A stretch of DNA of 64,000 nucleotides from an uncultured Lachnospiraceae bacterium (GCA_947626415.1 CANQSA010000002.1:124001-188000); one strand, 5' to 3'. Positions 24,731-33,411 are shown, counted from the stretch's first letter. The notes: generated by a model from the sequence alone, not told the origin. Numbers and translations: made by a program.

Positions 24731-26545
24731 TCACCTCCTTGTATAACTTTGCGTATGCGAAACCGAAAAAGAATCCGCCAGGTTAAAGGGATCCTGTATT
24801 CTGAATTCCGCCGAAACCTGAAACGTATCTATGCATTGATAAAAGCTAAAACTCCTGTTGTATCTGGTCTGCAAATTAAATTGAATCAAGTCCATCGTCC
24901 TTCCCCATAAAATTTCATCATCCTGTAATAACAGCAGACACTGCAGATACTGTTCGTAGGTCATGCCTTTCTGTTCTTTAGACGTCTCAGGTTTCTGCGC
25001 CGATACTTCCAGAACATGATCCAACGAAAGCTGCCAGTCGTCCTTACTTTTTATCAACCCAAGCTGATTTCCCGCCATCAGGCTTTTTACATCCATTACG
25101 GATTCCGCAAAAGACCAGACGGCAACAATAACCCCTTTTACGATCATCTGCAAAACCGGAATCCCGCTCCACCCCACGATCACGGCTGCCAGCTCTCCGG
25201 CCTCCGCCATCTTTTGACTGTCGGCAAGCAGGGAGATCAGATTTATCCCTTCTCTTACCCGGATCAGCTGCGTTACCGCTTCCGATAAATTCTCTTTATC
25301 CCGTTCTTTTCCGCCCAATACATATTCCAATTCATACCGGAGAGCGGTATTCGGTTTTGCCTCCCTGTAATTGCCGAAAAATTCTGCCAGGTACTGGCTA
25401 CAAAGCGCCTTCTGATAAACAGTCGAATCTGTGATCTCCTCACCATCTGCCAGTCTTTCAGAAGGAAGCTGTCCGAATTCCACCGCGGCATTTGACAACT
25501 CCGAAACATTCTCCGCCACCAGAGCCAGTTTTCCCTCTGTCAGCAGCGCTTTTAGCTGTCCCAGCAGATCTTTGTCCTCTGATCCTTTCTTTGCGGGAAG
25601 CGCGATCCGATCCCAGTCCTGATAAATATTCTGAAACTGTTCTAATTTTTCCAAAGCCTCAGAAACATCCGCCTCTTCTTCCGGCTTATGCTTCTGCAGA
25701 TACTCCTGTAGTTCCTGATCTCCGGTCTGCACCTGCTCCAATAGCCGCTTATTTTCCAGAATAAAATCTGCTTCTTCTGTTTTCCCGGACAATATGCTTT
25801 CCTTTTGCGCCAACAGCTCTTCTGCCGCCTCATAAGCCTCCATCCGGGCCAGCAGCCTGCCCAGCGCCTGTTTTTGCGCCACAACGTCAATAATCAGATG
25901 CTGCCACCGCCAACTTATTTCATAAGATTCCTTTGCCCAGTCGGACTTTCCCTTCGCAGCTTCCGCCTCCTGAAGTTCCCGGATCAGATCCAGCAGCCGG
26001 CGGCGGGGTTTATTTTCCGCTTCTTTCAGTTTTTTCAGATCTTCATAAATGCCTTCCGCCATTTGAGACAATTCGTCCATCTGGTCTTCCGTCTCTTCCG
26101 AAACCGTTTCTTCTTCCGTCTGTTCCGATCTGCGGACCGATTGGGAATCCGAGATCAGTTTCGTGATCACCTGCGCCGGCACAACTGCTTCCATGTAGCT
26201 GCAGACTTGCTGCCGAAATGCTCCGGCGCCGAAATCCAGCGCATAGGTCTTTTTTACCTGACAGTCCTCCAGGCTAACCTTCTGTAAGTCGTCTGTCTGC
26301 TGCAGCCGGCTCAGGATTTCTGCTTCTGTTTGATCTTCCAGACAAAACATCACGCCATAGTCTTCAAACAATTCCCTGCAGTAATCCGCCATATCGGCGT
26401 CTACAGCCTGTGTCACAATATGAGAAGCGGTAACTTTCTGAATCTTGATCCGGATCCCGGCCATAACCAGTAATAATAAACTCAAAACACTTCCCAAAAT
26501 AAGCAGAACCCAGATCGTCACGCTCCCTGTTCTGTCTCTGATCAA
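24731..26545 (-). CDS. DUF5702-like membrane protein of the Tad locus
   Basis: 604 residues. The N-terminus, DRTGSVTIWVLLILGSVLSL, looks like a pilin-type signal followed by a membrane helix, but has Trp where pseudopilins have Glu at +5. Residues ~60-400 are Glu-rich with heptad-like stretches (coiled coil), and a second hydrophobic region lies near GELAAVIVGWSGIPVLQMIVKGVIV. Proteins annotated DUF5702 occupy this place in Clostridial Tad loci; the role is unknown. The likely start is TTG at 26543-26545 with AGGTGA 8 nt upstream; it overlaps the stop of the pilin gene as TTGA. An upstream extension of 52 codons would run antisense-free over the pilin gene in another frame and is not credible. 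Confidence 0.65.
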   Translation of the reverse strand: MIRDRTGSVTIWVLLILGSVLSLLLLVMAGIRIKIQKVTASHIVTQAVDADMADYCRELFEDYGVMFCLEDQTEAEILSRLQQTDDLQKVSLEDCQVKKTYALDFGAGAFRQQVCSYMEAVVPAQVITKLISDSQSVRRSEQTEEETVSEETEDQMDELSQMAEGIYEDLKKLKEAENKPRRRLLDLIRELQEAEAAKGKSDWAKESYEISWRWQHLIIDVVAQKQALGRLLARMEAYEAAEELLAQKESILSGKTEEADFILENKRLLEQVQTGDQELQEYLQKHKPEEEADVSEALEKLEQFQNIYQDWDRIALPAKKGSEDKDLLGQLKALLTEGKLALVAENVSELSNAAVEFGQLPSERLADGEEITDSTVYQKALCSQYLAEFFGNYREAKPNTALRYELEYVLGGKERDKENLSEAVTQLIRVREGINLISLLADSQKMAEAGELAAVIVGWSGIPVLQMIVKGVIVAVWSFAESVMDVKSLMAGNQLGLIKSKDDWQLSLDHVLEVSAQKPETSKEQKGMTYEQYLQCLLLLQDDEILWGRTMDLIQFNLQTRYNRSFSFYQCIDTFQVSAEFRIQDPFNLADSFSVSHTQSYTRR

Positions 26546-26712
26546 AACGAACTCACCTGATTTCTGATCTTGGAAAACAGAGAATTGGCAATGGAAGTGA
26601 TCTGCGTCCGAAAGATCAGCGCCAGTCCTACCAGAACCACAATAATTAAAATTACTTCTATGACACCCATTGCTTCCTCTTCCTCTAAAAACTGTTTCCA
26701 TAATGTACGCAT
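26542..26712 (-). CDS. Flp-type pilin candidate (Flp1-like)
   Basis: 56 residues, the smallest gene of the locus. After a short charged leader with EEEE it reads AMGVIEVILIIVVLVGLALIF, the processing-site Gly, a Glu and a very hydrophobic helix seen in Flp1-type class IVb pilins, then a polar tail. It is probably cut by the prepilin peptidase of the same operon and forms the pilus shaft. The start is ATG 26712 with GGAGGG 6 nt upstream. A position between tadC and the minor pilin-like genes fits. Only one such gene is present, unlike loci with several flp copies. Confidence 0.75.
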   Translation of the reverse strand: MRTLWKQFLEEEEAMGVIEVILIIVVLVGLALIFRTQITSIANSLFSKIRNQVSSF

Positions 26713-26729
26713 CGTTAACCCTCCTTCCA

Positions 26730-27497
26730 TTAAAATGATAATTGGCAGATCGCGGGGATCATGATCAATGCCATTACGATCACCAGCTGAATTCCCATCG
26801 GCAGCAGCAGTTTACTTTCTGCTTCCTGCGCCCGCTTGATCGCCTGATTTTTTCTCAGCTCATACGCTGCCATTACTTCCGTCTGCAGTAAATACACAAA
26901 CTGCTTATTGCCTTTTTGCATATTCTGTGTCAGCAGATTCGCCAGTTTCATATAACAATGCAGATGACAACGCTGTCCGAATCTCGAAAACGCTTCTGCC
27001 TCCGGACTGTTCCGCTCCAGTCTCCGCACCAGGATCTTCAGTTCCTCATATGCGTATCTGCGCTCTCCCTTTTTTTCATATTGGGTCACGATCCTGGAAA
27101 GTGTCTGATAAATACTGACCCCCGCCTGATGAAGCAGCGTCAGTTCGGAAATGATCTGCGGATAATCAATGATCATCTGGTATTCCCGTTCCTTCATTCT
27201 CCGATATAAATTTTGGTCCTGCCGAACCAGGAGCATTACCGTCAGAGTAATTCCCACAAAGATCCATAGAATCCTGTTCTGCGCAATATTCAATATCGCC
27301 AGCAGCGCTGTTGCGACTGTCAGCAGAATCCCTATCGAGATCTTTCGTACATAATACCCGTCCAAAATGTCAGACACATCATCCCGCAGATAGAGCGCCT
27401 GCATGCAGAGTAAAATTTTCTGATTCTGCCGAAGCCTGTCGTACGGCAGGATATGTCGTAATAAAAAACGGCTGCACAGATCCGGTAATTTCCACAT
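26730..27497 (-). CDS. TadC-like inner-membrane platform protein
   Basis: 255 residues of the type II secretion F family. Two membrane helices lie at about 49-85 (ISIGILLTVATALLAILNIA and WIFVGITLTVMLLV), then a cytoplasmic helical domain (DYPQIISELTLLHQAGVSIYQTL is the F-domain hallmark) and a C-terminal helix pair end (MGIQLVIVMALIMIPAICQL). TadB and TadC together form the platform on which the TadA ATPase works. The start ATG has GAGGTG upstream, and the gene overlaps the 3' end region of tadB by its ribosome site. Confidence 0.82.
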   Translation of the reverse strand: MWKLPDLCSRFLLRHILPYDRLRQNQKILLCMQALYLRDDVSDILDGYYVRKISIGILLTVATALLAILNIAQNRILWIFVGITLTVMLLVRQDQNLYRRMKEREYQMIIDYPQIISELTLLHQAGVSIYQTLSRIVTQYEKKGERRYAYEELKILVRRLERNSPEAEAFSRFGQRCHLHCYMKLANLLTQNMQKGNKQFVYLLQTEVMAAYELRKNQAIKRAQEAESKLLLPMGIQLVIVMALIMIPAICQLSF

Positions 27498-27501
27498 ATC
27501 G

Positions 27502-28275
27502 CTACACCTCGATTTTCGTGACCCGCTCGCCCAGCCAGACCGCGGTCAGATAAATTCCCAAAGTAATTGTCATGATCAGATATCCGGTCAGATTGTGATA
27601 TAGCATATCCATCAGCCCGTCTGACACGGTTCTGACATAAATCACGATCGCGATCGGAATGCAATCCATAATCCGCTGCTCATATCGGCGGCTGTTCATG
27701 ATCACATCCATTTCCTGCATCGCCGCCAGCCGTTCGCCGATATTTTCTCCGGTGATCCGCATCAGTTCCGGCAGATTTCCTCCCGTCTTCCTCGCCATCT
27801 CAAAAATCTGGGCAAACTGCATGATTTCTTCTATCTCGGTTTTTTCGGCAAACTCTTTCATTACATTACCCACCGCCTGACCCGTCTGCAGTTTATACAC
27901 CATAGATTGGAATGCTTGTACGATCCATACTTCCTCTCCATACAGTGTACATAATTCCCGCCACGCTTCCCTGATACTGTTTTCCACGCTATAGCCTGCC
28001 ATAACTGCCGCCTGCATTCCCAACAGGGCCTCCCGAAACTGTCCGGCAATCCTGTCCTGTTTTTTCTGATAATTCCATTTCGTAACCGCTTTCTTTTCAA
28101 AGTGCCAGAATAACAGTATCAGCGCTGCCGTGTACCAGCAATCATAAAATGTATATCCTAAGATTCCCAGCACGCCCGCACCGGATAAAAACCAAACCAA
28201 CCTTTCTCTCTTTGCCGGCAGATACAGCGACTGTTCCTCCGGCTTTTTCTGTTCATGCATTTTCTGTTTATGCAT
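27502..28275 (-). CDS. TadB-like inner-membrane platform protein
   Basis: 257 residues, second F-family platform protein. A basic N-terminus is followed by membrane helices (LVWFLSGAGVLGILGYTFYD, AALILLFWHF), the F domain (QFREALLGMQAAVMAGYSVE, FAQIFEMARKTGGNLPELM) and C-terminal helices (IPIAIVIYVRTVSDGLM, YLIMTITLGIYLTAVWL). The start ATG 28275 is right behind GGAGGAGAAG; 15 more codons upstream overlap tadA. It is 8 bp into the end of tadA, a translationally coupled arrangement. Confidence 0.82.
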   Translation of the reverse strand: MHKQKMHEQKKPEEQSLYLPAKRERLVWFLSGAGVLGILGYTFYDCWYTAALILLFWHFEKKAVTKWNYQKKQDRIAGQFREALLGMQAAVMAGYSVENSIREAWRELCTLYGEEVWIVQAFQSMVYKLQTGQAVGNVMKEFAEKTEIEEIMQFAQIFEMARKTGGNLPELMRITGENIGERLAAMQEMDVIMNSRRYEQRIMDCIPIAIVIYVRTVSDGLMDMLYHNLTGYLIMTITLGIYLTAVWLGERVTKIEV

Positions 28276-29446
28276 CTTCTCCTCCGTACCGCAGCAGTTT
28301 CTCCCTGTTATGCAGATCACCGATCCGCTCCAATGTCTGGTTCCGCCAGAACAGCTTCCTTAACTGAATCCCGTTTTTTGTCACATGCTCCACTTCGTCA
28401 ATTTCTATGACTTTTCTGCTTTTATCCTGCATTCTGCCCAGAAATACAACCAGGTCGATCGCCATGGAAATCTGCTGCCGAATCGCAGACAGGGGAAGAT
28501 TGGCTCCCATTAAAACCATCGTCTCCAAACGGGTCATCATATCCGCTGCGCTGTCCGCATGACCGGTAGAAAGGCTTCCGTCATGCCCGGTCATCATGGC
28601 CTGCAGCATATCCAGCGTTTCTTCTCCCCGGACTTCCCCTACAATGATCCTGTCCGGCCGCATTCGGAGCGCTGTCCGGATCAGATCCCGGATCGATACC
28701 GCATTGCTTCCTTCTTCATTTGCCGCTTTGGTCTCCAGCCGAACCAGATTTTTGATCTGCGCGATCTGCAGTTCCGCCGAATCTTCAATGGTAATGATCC
28801 TTTCGTCTTCGGGAATATACTCCGACAGTACATTGAGGAATGTGGTTTTGCCGGAGCCGGTTCCGCCGCAGATAAAAATATTGTACCGTGCCCTTACCAT
28901 TTGCTTTAAAAACTCTGCGGCCTCTCTGGTGATGCTGTTCCATGCGATCATGTGCCGCATGGTGATCCGTTCTCTGGGGAATCTTCGAATCGTCAGGATC
29001 GGCCCGTCAATCGCTACCGGCGGCAGCACAATGTTGACCCGGGAACCGTCCGGCAGTCTGGCGTCTACAATCGGACTGCTTTCGTTGACCCGTCTGTTCA
29101 CCTTGGATACGATCTGCGAGATCACAGCATGCAGCCGTTCCTCCGAAGAAAACTCCAGATCTGTCTTTTCGATTTTTCCTTCTTTTTCCACATAAATATC
29201 CCGGTATCCATTCACCATGATTTCCGTTATCGCGTCGTCTTCAGCCAATTCCGAAAGAATATCAAATCCGCAGACTGCATAATACAGTTTTTTTCGGATA
29301 CGGCTCTTCTCCGGAACAGACAGATACCGGTTTTTCTGCTCATTCTGCAAGACCGCTTCGATCACTTCATATACGGCTTCTTCTACCGGCTCCTGTGACA
29401 TATCCAGACGCATTAGGACCTGTTCATACAGCACTTCCGTGTTCAT
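28268..29446 (-). CDS. tadA: TadA/CpaF-type secretion ATPase
   Basis: 392-residue hexameric ATPase of the VirB11/CpaF group, the motor for pilus assembly. Walker A is FICGGTGSGKTTFL (about residue 200); the Asp box TIEDSAELQ, Walker B-like RIIVGEVRGEE and the His box TGHDGSLSTGHADS follow in the right order. The N-terminal ~100 residues are the usual CpaF N-domain (DILSELAEDDAITEIMVNG). The start ATG 29446 has AGGAGG 6-7 nt upstream; a TTG 18 bp earlier lies inside that site. It overlaps the tadZ-like gene by 23 bp. Confidence 0.92.
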   Translation of the reverse strand: MNTEVLYEQVLMRLDMSQEPVEEAVYEVIEAVLQNEQKNRYLSVPEKSRIRKKLYYAVCGFDILSELAEDDAITEIMVNGYRDIYVEKEGKIEKTDLEFSSEERLHAVISQIVSKVNRRVNESSPIVDARLPDGSRVNIVLPPVAIDGPILTIRRFPRERITMRHMIAWNSITREAAEFLKQMVRARYNIFICGGTGSGKTTFLNVLSEYIPEDERIITIEDSAELQIAQIKNLVRLETKAANEEGSNAVSIRDLIRTALRMRPDRIIVGEVRGEETLDMLQAMMTGHDGSLSTGHADSAADMMTRLETMVLMGANLPLSAIRQQISMAIDLVVFLGRMQDKSRKVIEIDEVEHVTKNGIQLRKLFWRNQTLERIGDLHNREKLLRYGGEDA

Positions 29447-30446
29447 CCGCTTCCTCCTGTTCAATAATCCTGCGCACCTGTCTGTTATAGAACCCTAAAA
29501 ACAACGCATCCAGCGAATCTTCCTCTCCTCTAGCTTCATCCCAGGGCAGTTCCACATACTGGATCCGTTCCAGTACTTCCGCATATTCGGTCCGGAATAA
29601 AAATTCTTCAAATTCCTTTTTCTTGCACTGCGATAAATAAGAATCATCGACCGGTGCGAAAATCCGGTGGCAGACAGCAAGCAGTTCCTGAACATCTCCC
29701 AGTGAATCTCCTACATCCACTACAATATTCTCATACAGTCCTGTCTTCATGATCCCCAGCAGCAATCCGATCCACTGTCTGGTCTCCACATCATATACAC
29801 TTCCGCCAAAATGGAACGGCGGAATATAATCGATATTATGGATCGACAATACTGTCGCCTGAAGCTGGGCCGTCAGTTTCATGGGATTCTGCAGATAAAA
29901 ATACATCAGATCTCCCACATCCCGTTTTTCATTCTGTTCCATCCACTTGCTAAACCCGGAAAACATCTCCAGATTTACATAAAGGGTAGAAGAACTCTCG
30001 CCCAGCACATTCGCGAGAGCCAGCGCAAATGCCGTTTTTTGACTCCCTTTTACAGGAGAATAAACCCCTACCAATCGCGTCTCCGTATCGCTCGGTATGG
30101 TCAGATCCGTTCCATTATGCGTAACCGCATAGCAAGCCATAACTTCCCTGATAATGCCGTCTCCTGACTGATACTTATAGATGCTCGGATATTCCAGAAA
30201 TGCCGTACTCTCTTCTCCGTTTGACAGCAGAATGATCTGCGCCACCGGCAATTCTTCAAATTCTTCTTCCATGACCTGCGCTGAGATCAGCAAAATCTCC
30301 AGTTCATTGGTCATGCAGTATGAGAGTAACGCTTCTTTCTTTGTAAATGTCCTGATCTCAAAAGGGATCCCTTTCTTTCCGGATATGTAACTGGAAAACG
30401 CCACCGCATATTCCATATCCACATCATAAATTCCTAATACCTTCAC
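29424..30446 (-). CDS. TadZ/CpaE-like polar localisation protein with degenerate P-loop
   Basis: 340 residues with a receiver-like N-terminal part (MKVLGIYDVDMEYAVAF) and a ParA/MinD-type second half. The deviant Walker A would be around VYSPVKGSQKTAFALALAN, where KGSQKT replaces the KGGxGKT of MinD: the second Gly is lost although Lys-Thr remain. ENIVVDVGDSLGD corresponds to Walker B. TadZ/CpaE proteins place the secretion machine in the cell and often have weakened ATP sites, so the degeneration is not unusual. The start is GTG at 30446 with AAGGA 6 nt upstream. It overlaps tadA by 23 bp. Confidence 0.75.
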   Translation of the reverse strand: MKVLGIYDVDMEYAVAFSSYISGKKGIPFEIRTFTKKEALLSYCMTNELEILLISAQVMEEEFEELPVAQIILLSNGEESTAFLEYPSIYKYQSGDGIIREVMACYAVTHNGTDLTIPSDTETRLVGVYSPVKGSQKTAFALALANVLGESSSTLYVNLEMFSGFSKWMEQNEKRDVGDLMYFYLQNPMKLTAQLQATVLSIHNIDYIPPFHFGGSVYDVETRQWIGLLLGIMKTGLYENIVVDVGDSLGDVQELLAVCHRIFAPVDDSYLSQCKKKEFEEFLFRTEYAEVLERIQYVELPWDEARGEEDSLDALFLGFYNRQVRRIIEQEEADEHGSAV

Positions 30447-30465
30447 TGTTTTTCCTTTCTCCGTT

Positions 30466-30960
30466 CTACCGGCTCATCCAAATCGTCAAAAAAAATCCGC
30501 CTAACATTGCCCATGTAAAATGTATCGTATCCTGTTCATACTGGCCTGCATAACGCTGATAAGGTCTGAATTTCCCGCTGCGCAGCAACTCGGCTCCCCA
30601 ATGAAACGCCCACAGCAGCCGGGCCCGTAACTCTTTTTGCCGGATCATCTTAAACAGACTCATCAATCCTCCCAGCACAAATGCCCATAAAACGCACCGA
30701 AAGCTCAACTTGATCCCGTAATAACACCCGATCACCGCAAATAACTTAATATCTGCCGCACCCAATACATGTAACACAAACAGCGGAAATAAAACTGCAA
30801 TTAAGATTATAACTGCGCCAATCCGCTCTGCGCCTGCAAACAGACCATCCCGGCAGGCGGTAATCCCCAATCCCAAAAGTCCGCTTCCGATCAGGAAATA
30901 ATTCGAGATCGCATACCGTTCCAGATCCATTAAACATGCCATAATAAGAACGCATACCAT
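30466..30960 (-). CDS. Prepilin peptidase (A24/CpaA-TadV type)
   Basis: 164-residue membrane aspartic peptidase that cuts leaders from Flp and pseudopilins. The two catalytic Asp sites are ACLMDLERYAISN and LGAADIKLF (a GAAD variant of GxGD). About four to five membrane helices are predicted (FLIGSGLLGLGITA, IGAVIILIAVLFPLFVLHVL and others). It is the first gene of the pilus operon. The ATG at 30960 has no ribosome site; an in-frame ATT at 30979-30981 has AGGAG 10 nt upstream and would give a normal first helix (7 extra residues), so the true start may be the rare ATT. Confidence 0.82.
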   Translation of the reverse strand: MVCVLIMACLMDLERYAISNYFLIGSGLLGLGITACRDGLFAGAERIGAVIILIAVLFPLFVLHVLGAADIKLFAVIGCYYGIKLSFRCVLWAFVLGGLMSLFKMIRQKELRARLLWAFHWGAELLRSGKFRPYQRYAGQYEQDTIHFTWAMLGGFFLTIWMSR

Positions 30961-31038
30961 ACAGATTATTTTAATATCAATCCTCTATCATCTCCTTTCC
31001 TTTTGTATTTAATTTATGTTGTTTCATTTTGTACACTT

Positions 31039-31067
31039 ATTATATATGCTGTTTCATGTTTTGTAAA
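31039..31067 (-). promoter_or_regulatory. Sigma-A promoter of the Tad pilus operon
   Basis: Minus strand -35 TTTACA (31062-31067), exact 17-bp spacer, -10 TATAAT (31039-31044). It drives the ten-gene block from 30960 down to 22325; no terminator was seen inside the block. Two related sequences, GTTTCATTTTGTAC and GTTTCATGTTTTGTA, flank the -10 on the plus strand and could be a regulator site. Confidence 0.8.
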
Positions 31068-31082
31068 GTACAAATTTCACAT

Positions 31083-31134
31083 AAAAAATAGTTGCAATTT
31101 ATGGTTTGTCGATAACTTGCCATAAATTGCAACT
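31083..31134 (-). terminator. Terminator of glgB with 15-bp perfect stem
   Basis: Arms AGTTGCAATTTATGG and CCATAAATTGCAACT (15-nt loop), followed on the minus strand by ATTTTTTAT. It lies about 95 bp downstream of the glgB stop and just upstream of the pilus promoter. The stem is A+T rich but long. Confidence 0.7.
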
Positions 31135-31227
31135 TTCTCATTCTTGATTGCACATAACTGTGCTAAAAATTTTTTTATATCCGCGTCTGAATATATGTTT
31201 ATTAAATTATATTATATATAAATATAT

Positions 31228-33189
31228 TTACTTTCGAGTGGTTTTCTCCTGCTTTTTCCCGGGAGTCGTCTTTTTCACTGCCGGACGTTTTCCTGTTCCC
31301 GAAGCCGGCTTCTTCGGCATGGGAATCGCAAGCACCATCGCCTCAAACGGACGCAGCGGAATATTGAGTCTGTCCTCATAACCGTCACACTCATCCTGAA
31401 CAGAATGATATACGGTCTGAACATCTTCCTCCACCGAAGACAGCAGTACCTTATAATTTCCCGCATGCGGCACGCCTACGGCATAATCTCCCCACTCCAT
31501 CGGCGTGAAATTAAACAGGAACAACAGCGCGCCTTTCCAGTTCTCCGGCTCTTTTCGGATCAGGCTGAATGTGCTTCTGCCTGCGTCGCTGCAGTTAATC
31601 CACTGAAATGTATCATAACCGGCATTATCCAGATACATCGCCGGCGTTTTTCTGTATAAATGCAGCAGCTGCCTCATATAATTCTGTACATCCCGGTACT
31701 CGGGTTCCTGCAGCAGATGCCATTCCAGACTCATATCTTCCGCCCATTCGTGCTGCTGGGCAAATTCCTGACCCATAAACAACAGCTTTTTACCGGGATG
31801 CGCCATCATAAATGTATACGCCGTCTTCAGGTTTTTGAACTTGTCCGACGGATATCCGGGCATTTTGTTGATCATGGAACACTTCAGATGTACCACTTCG
31901 TCATGGGATAAAACAAGAATAAAATTCTCGCTGAACGCATAGGTAATGCCAAATGTCATTTTGTCATGATTATTCTTTTTAAACAGCGGATCCAATTTTA
32001 CATATTCCAGGAAATCATGCATCCATCCCATGTTCCATTTCATAGTAAAGCCCAAACCGCCTTCTTCCGCTCTTCTGGTCACATCCGGCCATGCTGTGGA
32101 TTCCTCCGCGATCAGCATCGCATTCGGGGTCCGGCGCTCCAAAATACTGCTTAAATGCCGGAAGAATTCGATCGCTTCCAGATTCTTATTTTCTCCGTAT
32201 TTATTGGCAATCCACTGTCCGTCCTTCCGTCCGTAATCCAGATACAGCATAGAAGCCACGGCGTCCACGCGCAGCCCGTCGATATGATATTCCTCAATCC
32301 AGTAAAGGGCATTGCCGATCAGGAAATTTTTAACTTCGTTTTTCTCAAAGTCAAACACCTTCGTTCCCCAATCCGGGTGCTCGCCCTTCCGGGTATCCGC
32401 ATATTCATATACCGGAGAACCGTCAAACATGGCAAGACCAAACGCGTCTCTCGGAAAATGCGCCGGTACCCAGTCTAAGATCACGCCGATTCCCTTCTGA
32501 TGCATATAATCTACAAAGTATTTAAAATCCTTTGCGCTTCCATAGCGGGAGGTAGGCGCATAATATCCGGTCACCTGATATCCCCAGGAACCGTCAAACG
32601 GATGCTCCGCAATTCCCATCAGTTCCACATGGGTATAGCCCATATCGGTTACATAATCCGCCAATTCCACTGCAGCCCGTCTGTAATCATAAAATCCATC
32701 TTCGTTCAGGCTGTAATCCTTCTTCCAGGAACCAATGTGTACCTCATAAATGGAGATCGGTTTCGCCGTATTCTCTCTGGCCTTCACCTGCGCAGCCTGC
32801 CATTTTGCGTCTTTCCAGTGATATCCGTCAATATTGGTTACGACAGACGCCGTTCCCGGGCGCCGCTCCGCGCCAAACGCATACGGATCTGCCTTATAAA
32901 GCTCCTGCCCATCCGCACCGTCAATCCAATACTTATATAACTCCCCTTCCAGATTACCGGCAATCCACAATTCCCAGATGCCGCCATCTCCCAGTTTCTT
33001 CATCGGATTAGCTTTCGGATCCCAATTATTAAATTCACCGACCACGCTGACCGCCTTTGCTTTCGGCGCCCACACGGCAAAATTCACGCCGTCTGTTCCG
33101 TTCTTTTCTTCCAAATGCGCCCCCAGCTTGTGGTAAATCTCATAATGCGTGCCCTGACCAAACAGATATTGATCCATTTGTGTTATCAT
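31228..33189 (-). CDS. glgB: 1,4-alpha-glucan branching enzyme with basic C-terminal tail
   Basis: Glycogen branching enzyme (GH13): cuts alpha-1,4 chains and rejoins them as alpha-1,6 branches. 653 residues: an N-terminal CBM48-like domain (VNFAVWAPKAKAVSVVGEFN), the catalytic barrel with GVILDWVPAHFP, DGLRVDAVASM (nucleophile Asp), LIAEESTAWP (Glu) and VLSHDEVVH (Asp), and the C-terminal beta domain. The last ~28 residues are Lys/Arg/Thr-rich (KRPAVKKTTPGKKQEKTTRK), which is not part of the enzyme fold. Start: ATG 33189 with GAGGT 8-9 nt upstream. It is monocistronic, with an extended -10 promoter and its own terminator. Confidence 0.95.
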   Translation of the reverse strand: MITQMDQYLFGQGTHYEIYHKLGAHLEEKNGTDGVNFAVWAPKAKAVSVVGEFNNWDPKANPMKKLGDGGIWELWIAGNLEGELYKYWIDGADGQELYKADPYAFGAERRPGTASVVTNIDGYHWKDAKWQAAQVKARENTAKPISIYEVHIGSWKKDYSLNEDGFYDYRRAAVELADYVTDMGYTHVELMGIAEHPFDGSWGYQVTGYYAPTSRYGSAKDFKYFVDYMHQKGIGVILDWVPAHFPRDAFGLAMFDGSPVYEYADTRKGEHPDWGTKVFDFEKNEVKNFLIGNALYWIEEYHIDGLRVDAVASMLYLDYGRKDGQWIANKYGENKNLEAIEFFRHLSSILERRTPNAMLIAEESTAWPDVTRRAEEGGLGFTMKWNMGWMHDFLEYVKLDPLFKKNNHDKMTFGITYAFSENFILVLSHDEVVHLKCSMINKMPGYPSDKFKNLKTAYTFMMAHPGKKLLFMGQEFAQQHEWAEDMSLEWHLLQEPEYRDVQNYMRQLLHLYRKTPAMYLDNAGYDTFQWINCSDAGRSTFSLIRKEPENWKGALLFLFNFTPMEWGDYAVGVPHAGNYKVLLSSVEEDVQTVYHSVQDECDGYEDRLNIPLRPFEAMVLAIPMPKKPASGTGKRPAVKKTTPGKKQEKTTRK

Positions 33190-33240
33190 TTTTGCTACCT
33201 CTTTTCTCGTTTATTTTTCATTCCGCATTTCATATTGTAT

Positions 33241-33249
33241 ATTTTATCA
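33241..33249 (-). promoter_or_regulatory. Extended -10 of the glgB promoter
   Basis: Minus strand TGATAAAAT, an extended -10, 52 bp before the glgB start; no convincing -35. A perfect 14-bp palindrome ATCGGCATGCCGAT at 33313-33326 lies about 65 bp further upstream and may bind a regulator. Confidence 0.45.
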
Positions 33250-33355
33250 CAAAAATTTCAATTTACATAGAGAAAAATCATTATTTTTCACTATTCTGTT
33301 TGATTAAATTATATCGGCATGCCGATTATTTGTCGAGTATTATTTCGCATATACA

Positions 33356-33390
33356 AACGGCAGAATTTCTATTTTAGAAATTCTGCCGTT
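33356..33390 (-). terminator. Hairpin after the arabinanase gene
   Basis: Perfect 16-bp stem (AACGGCAGAATTTCTA / TAGAAATTCTGCCGTT) with a 3-nt loop, 22 bp past the stop. The T run after it is short (TTTGT on the minus strand), so it may terminate weakly or protect the RNA end. Confidence 0.6.
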
Positions 33391-33411
33391 CTGCTTTACA
33401 TCATATAAAGA

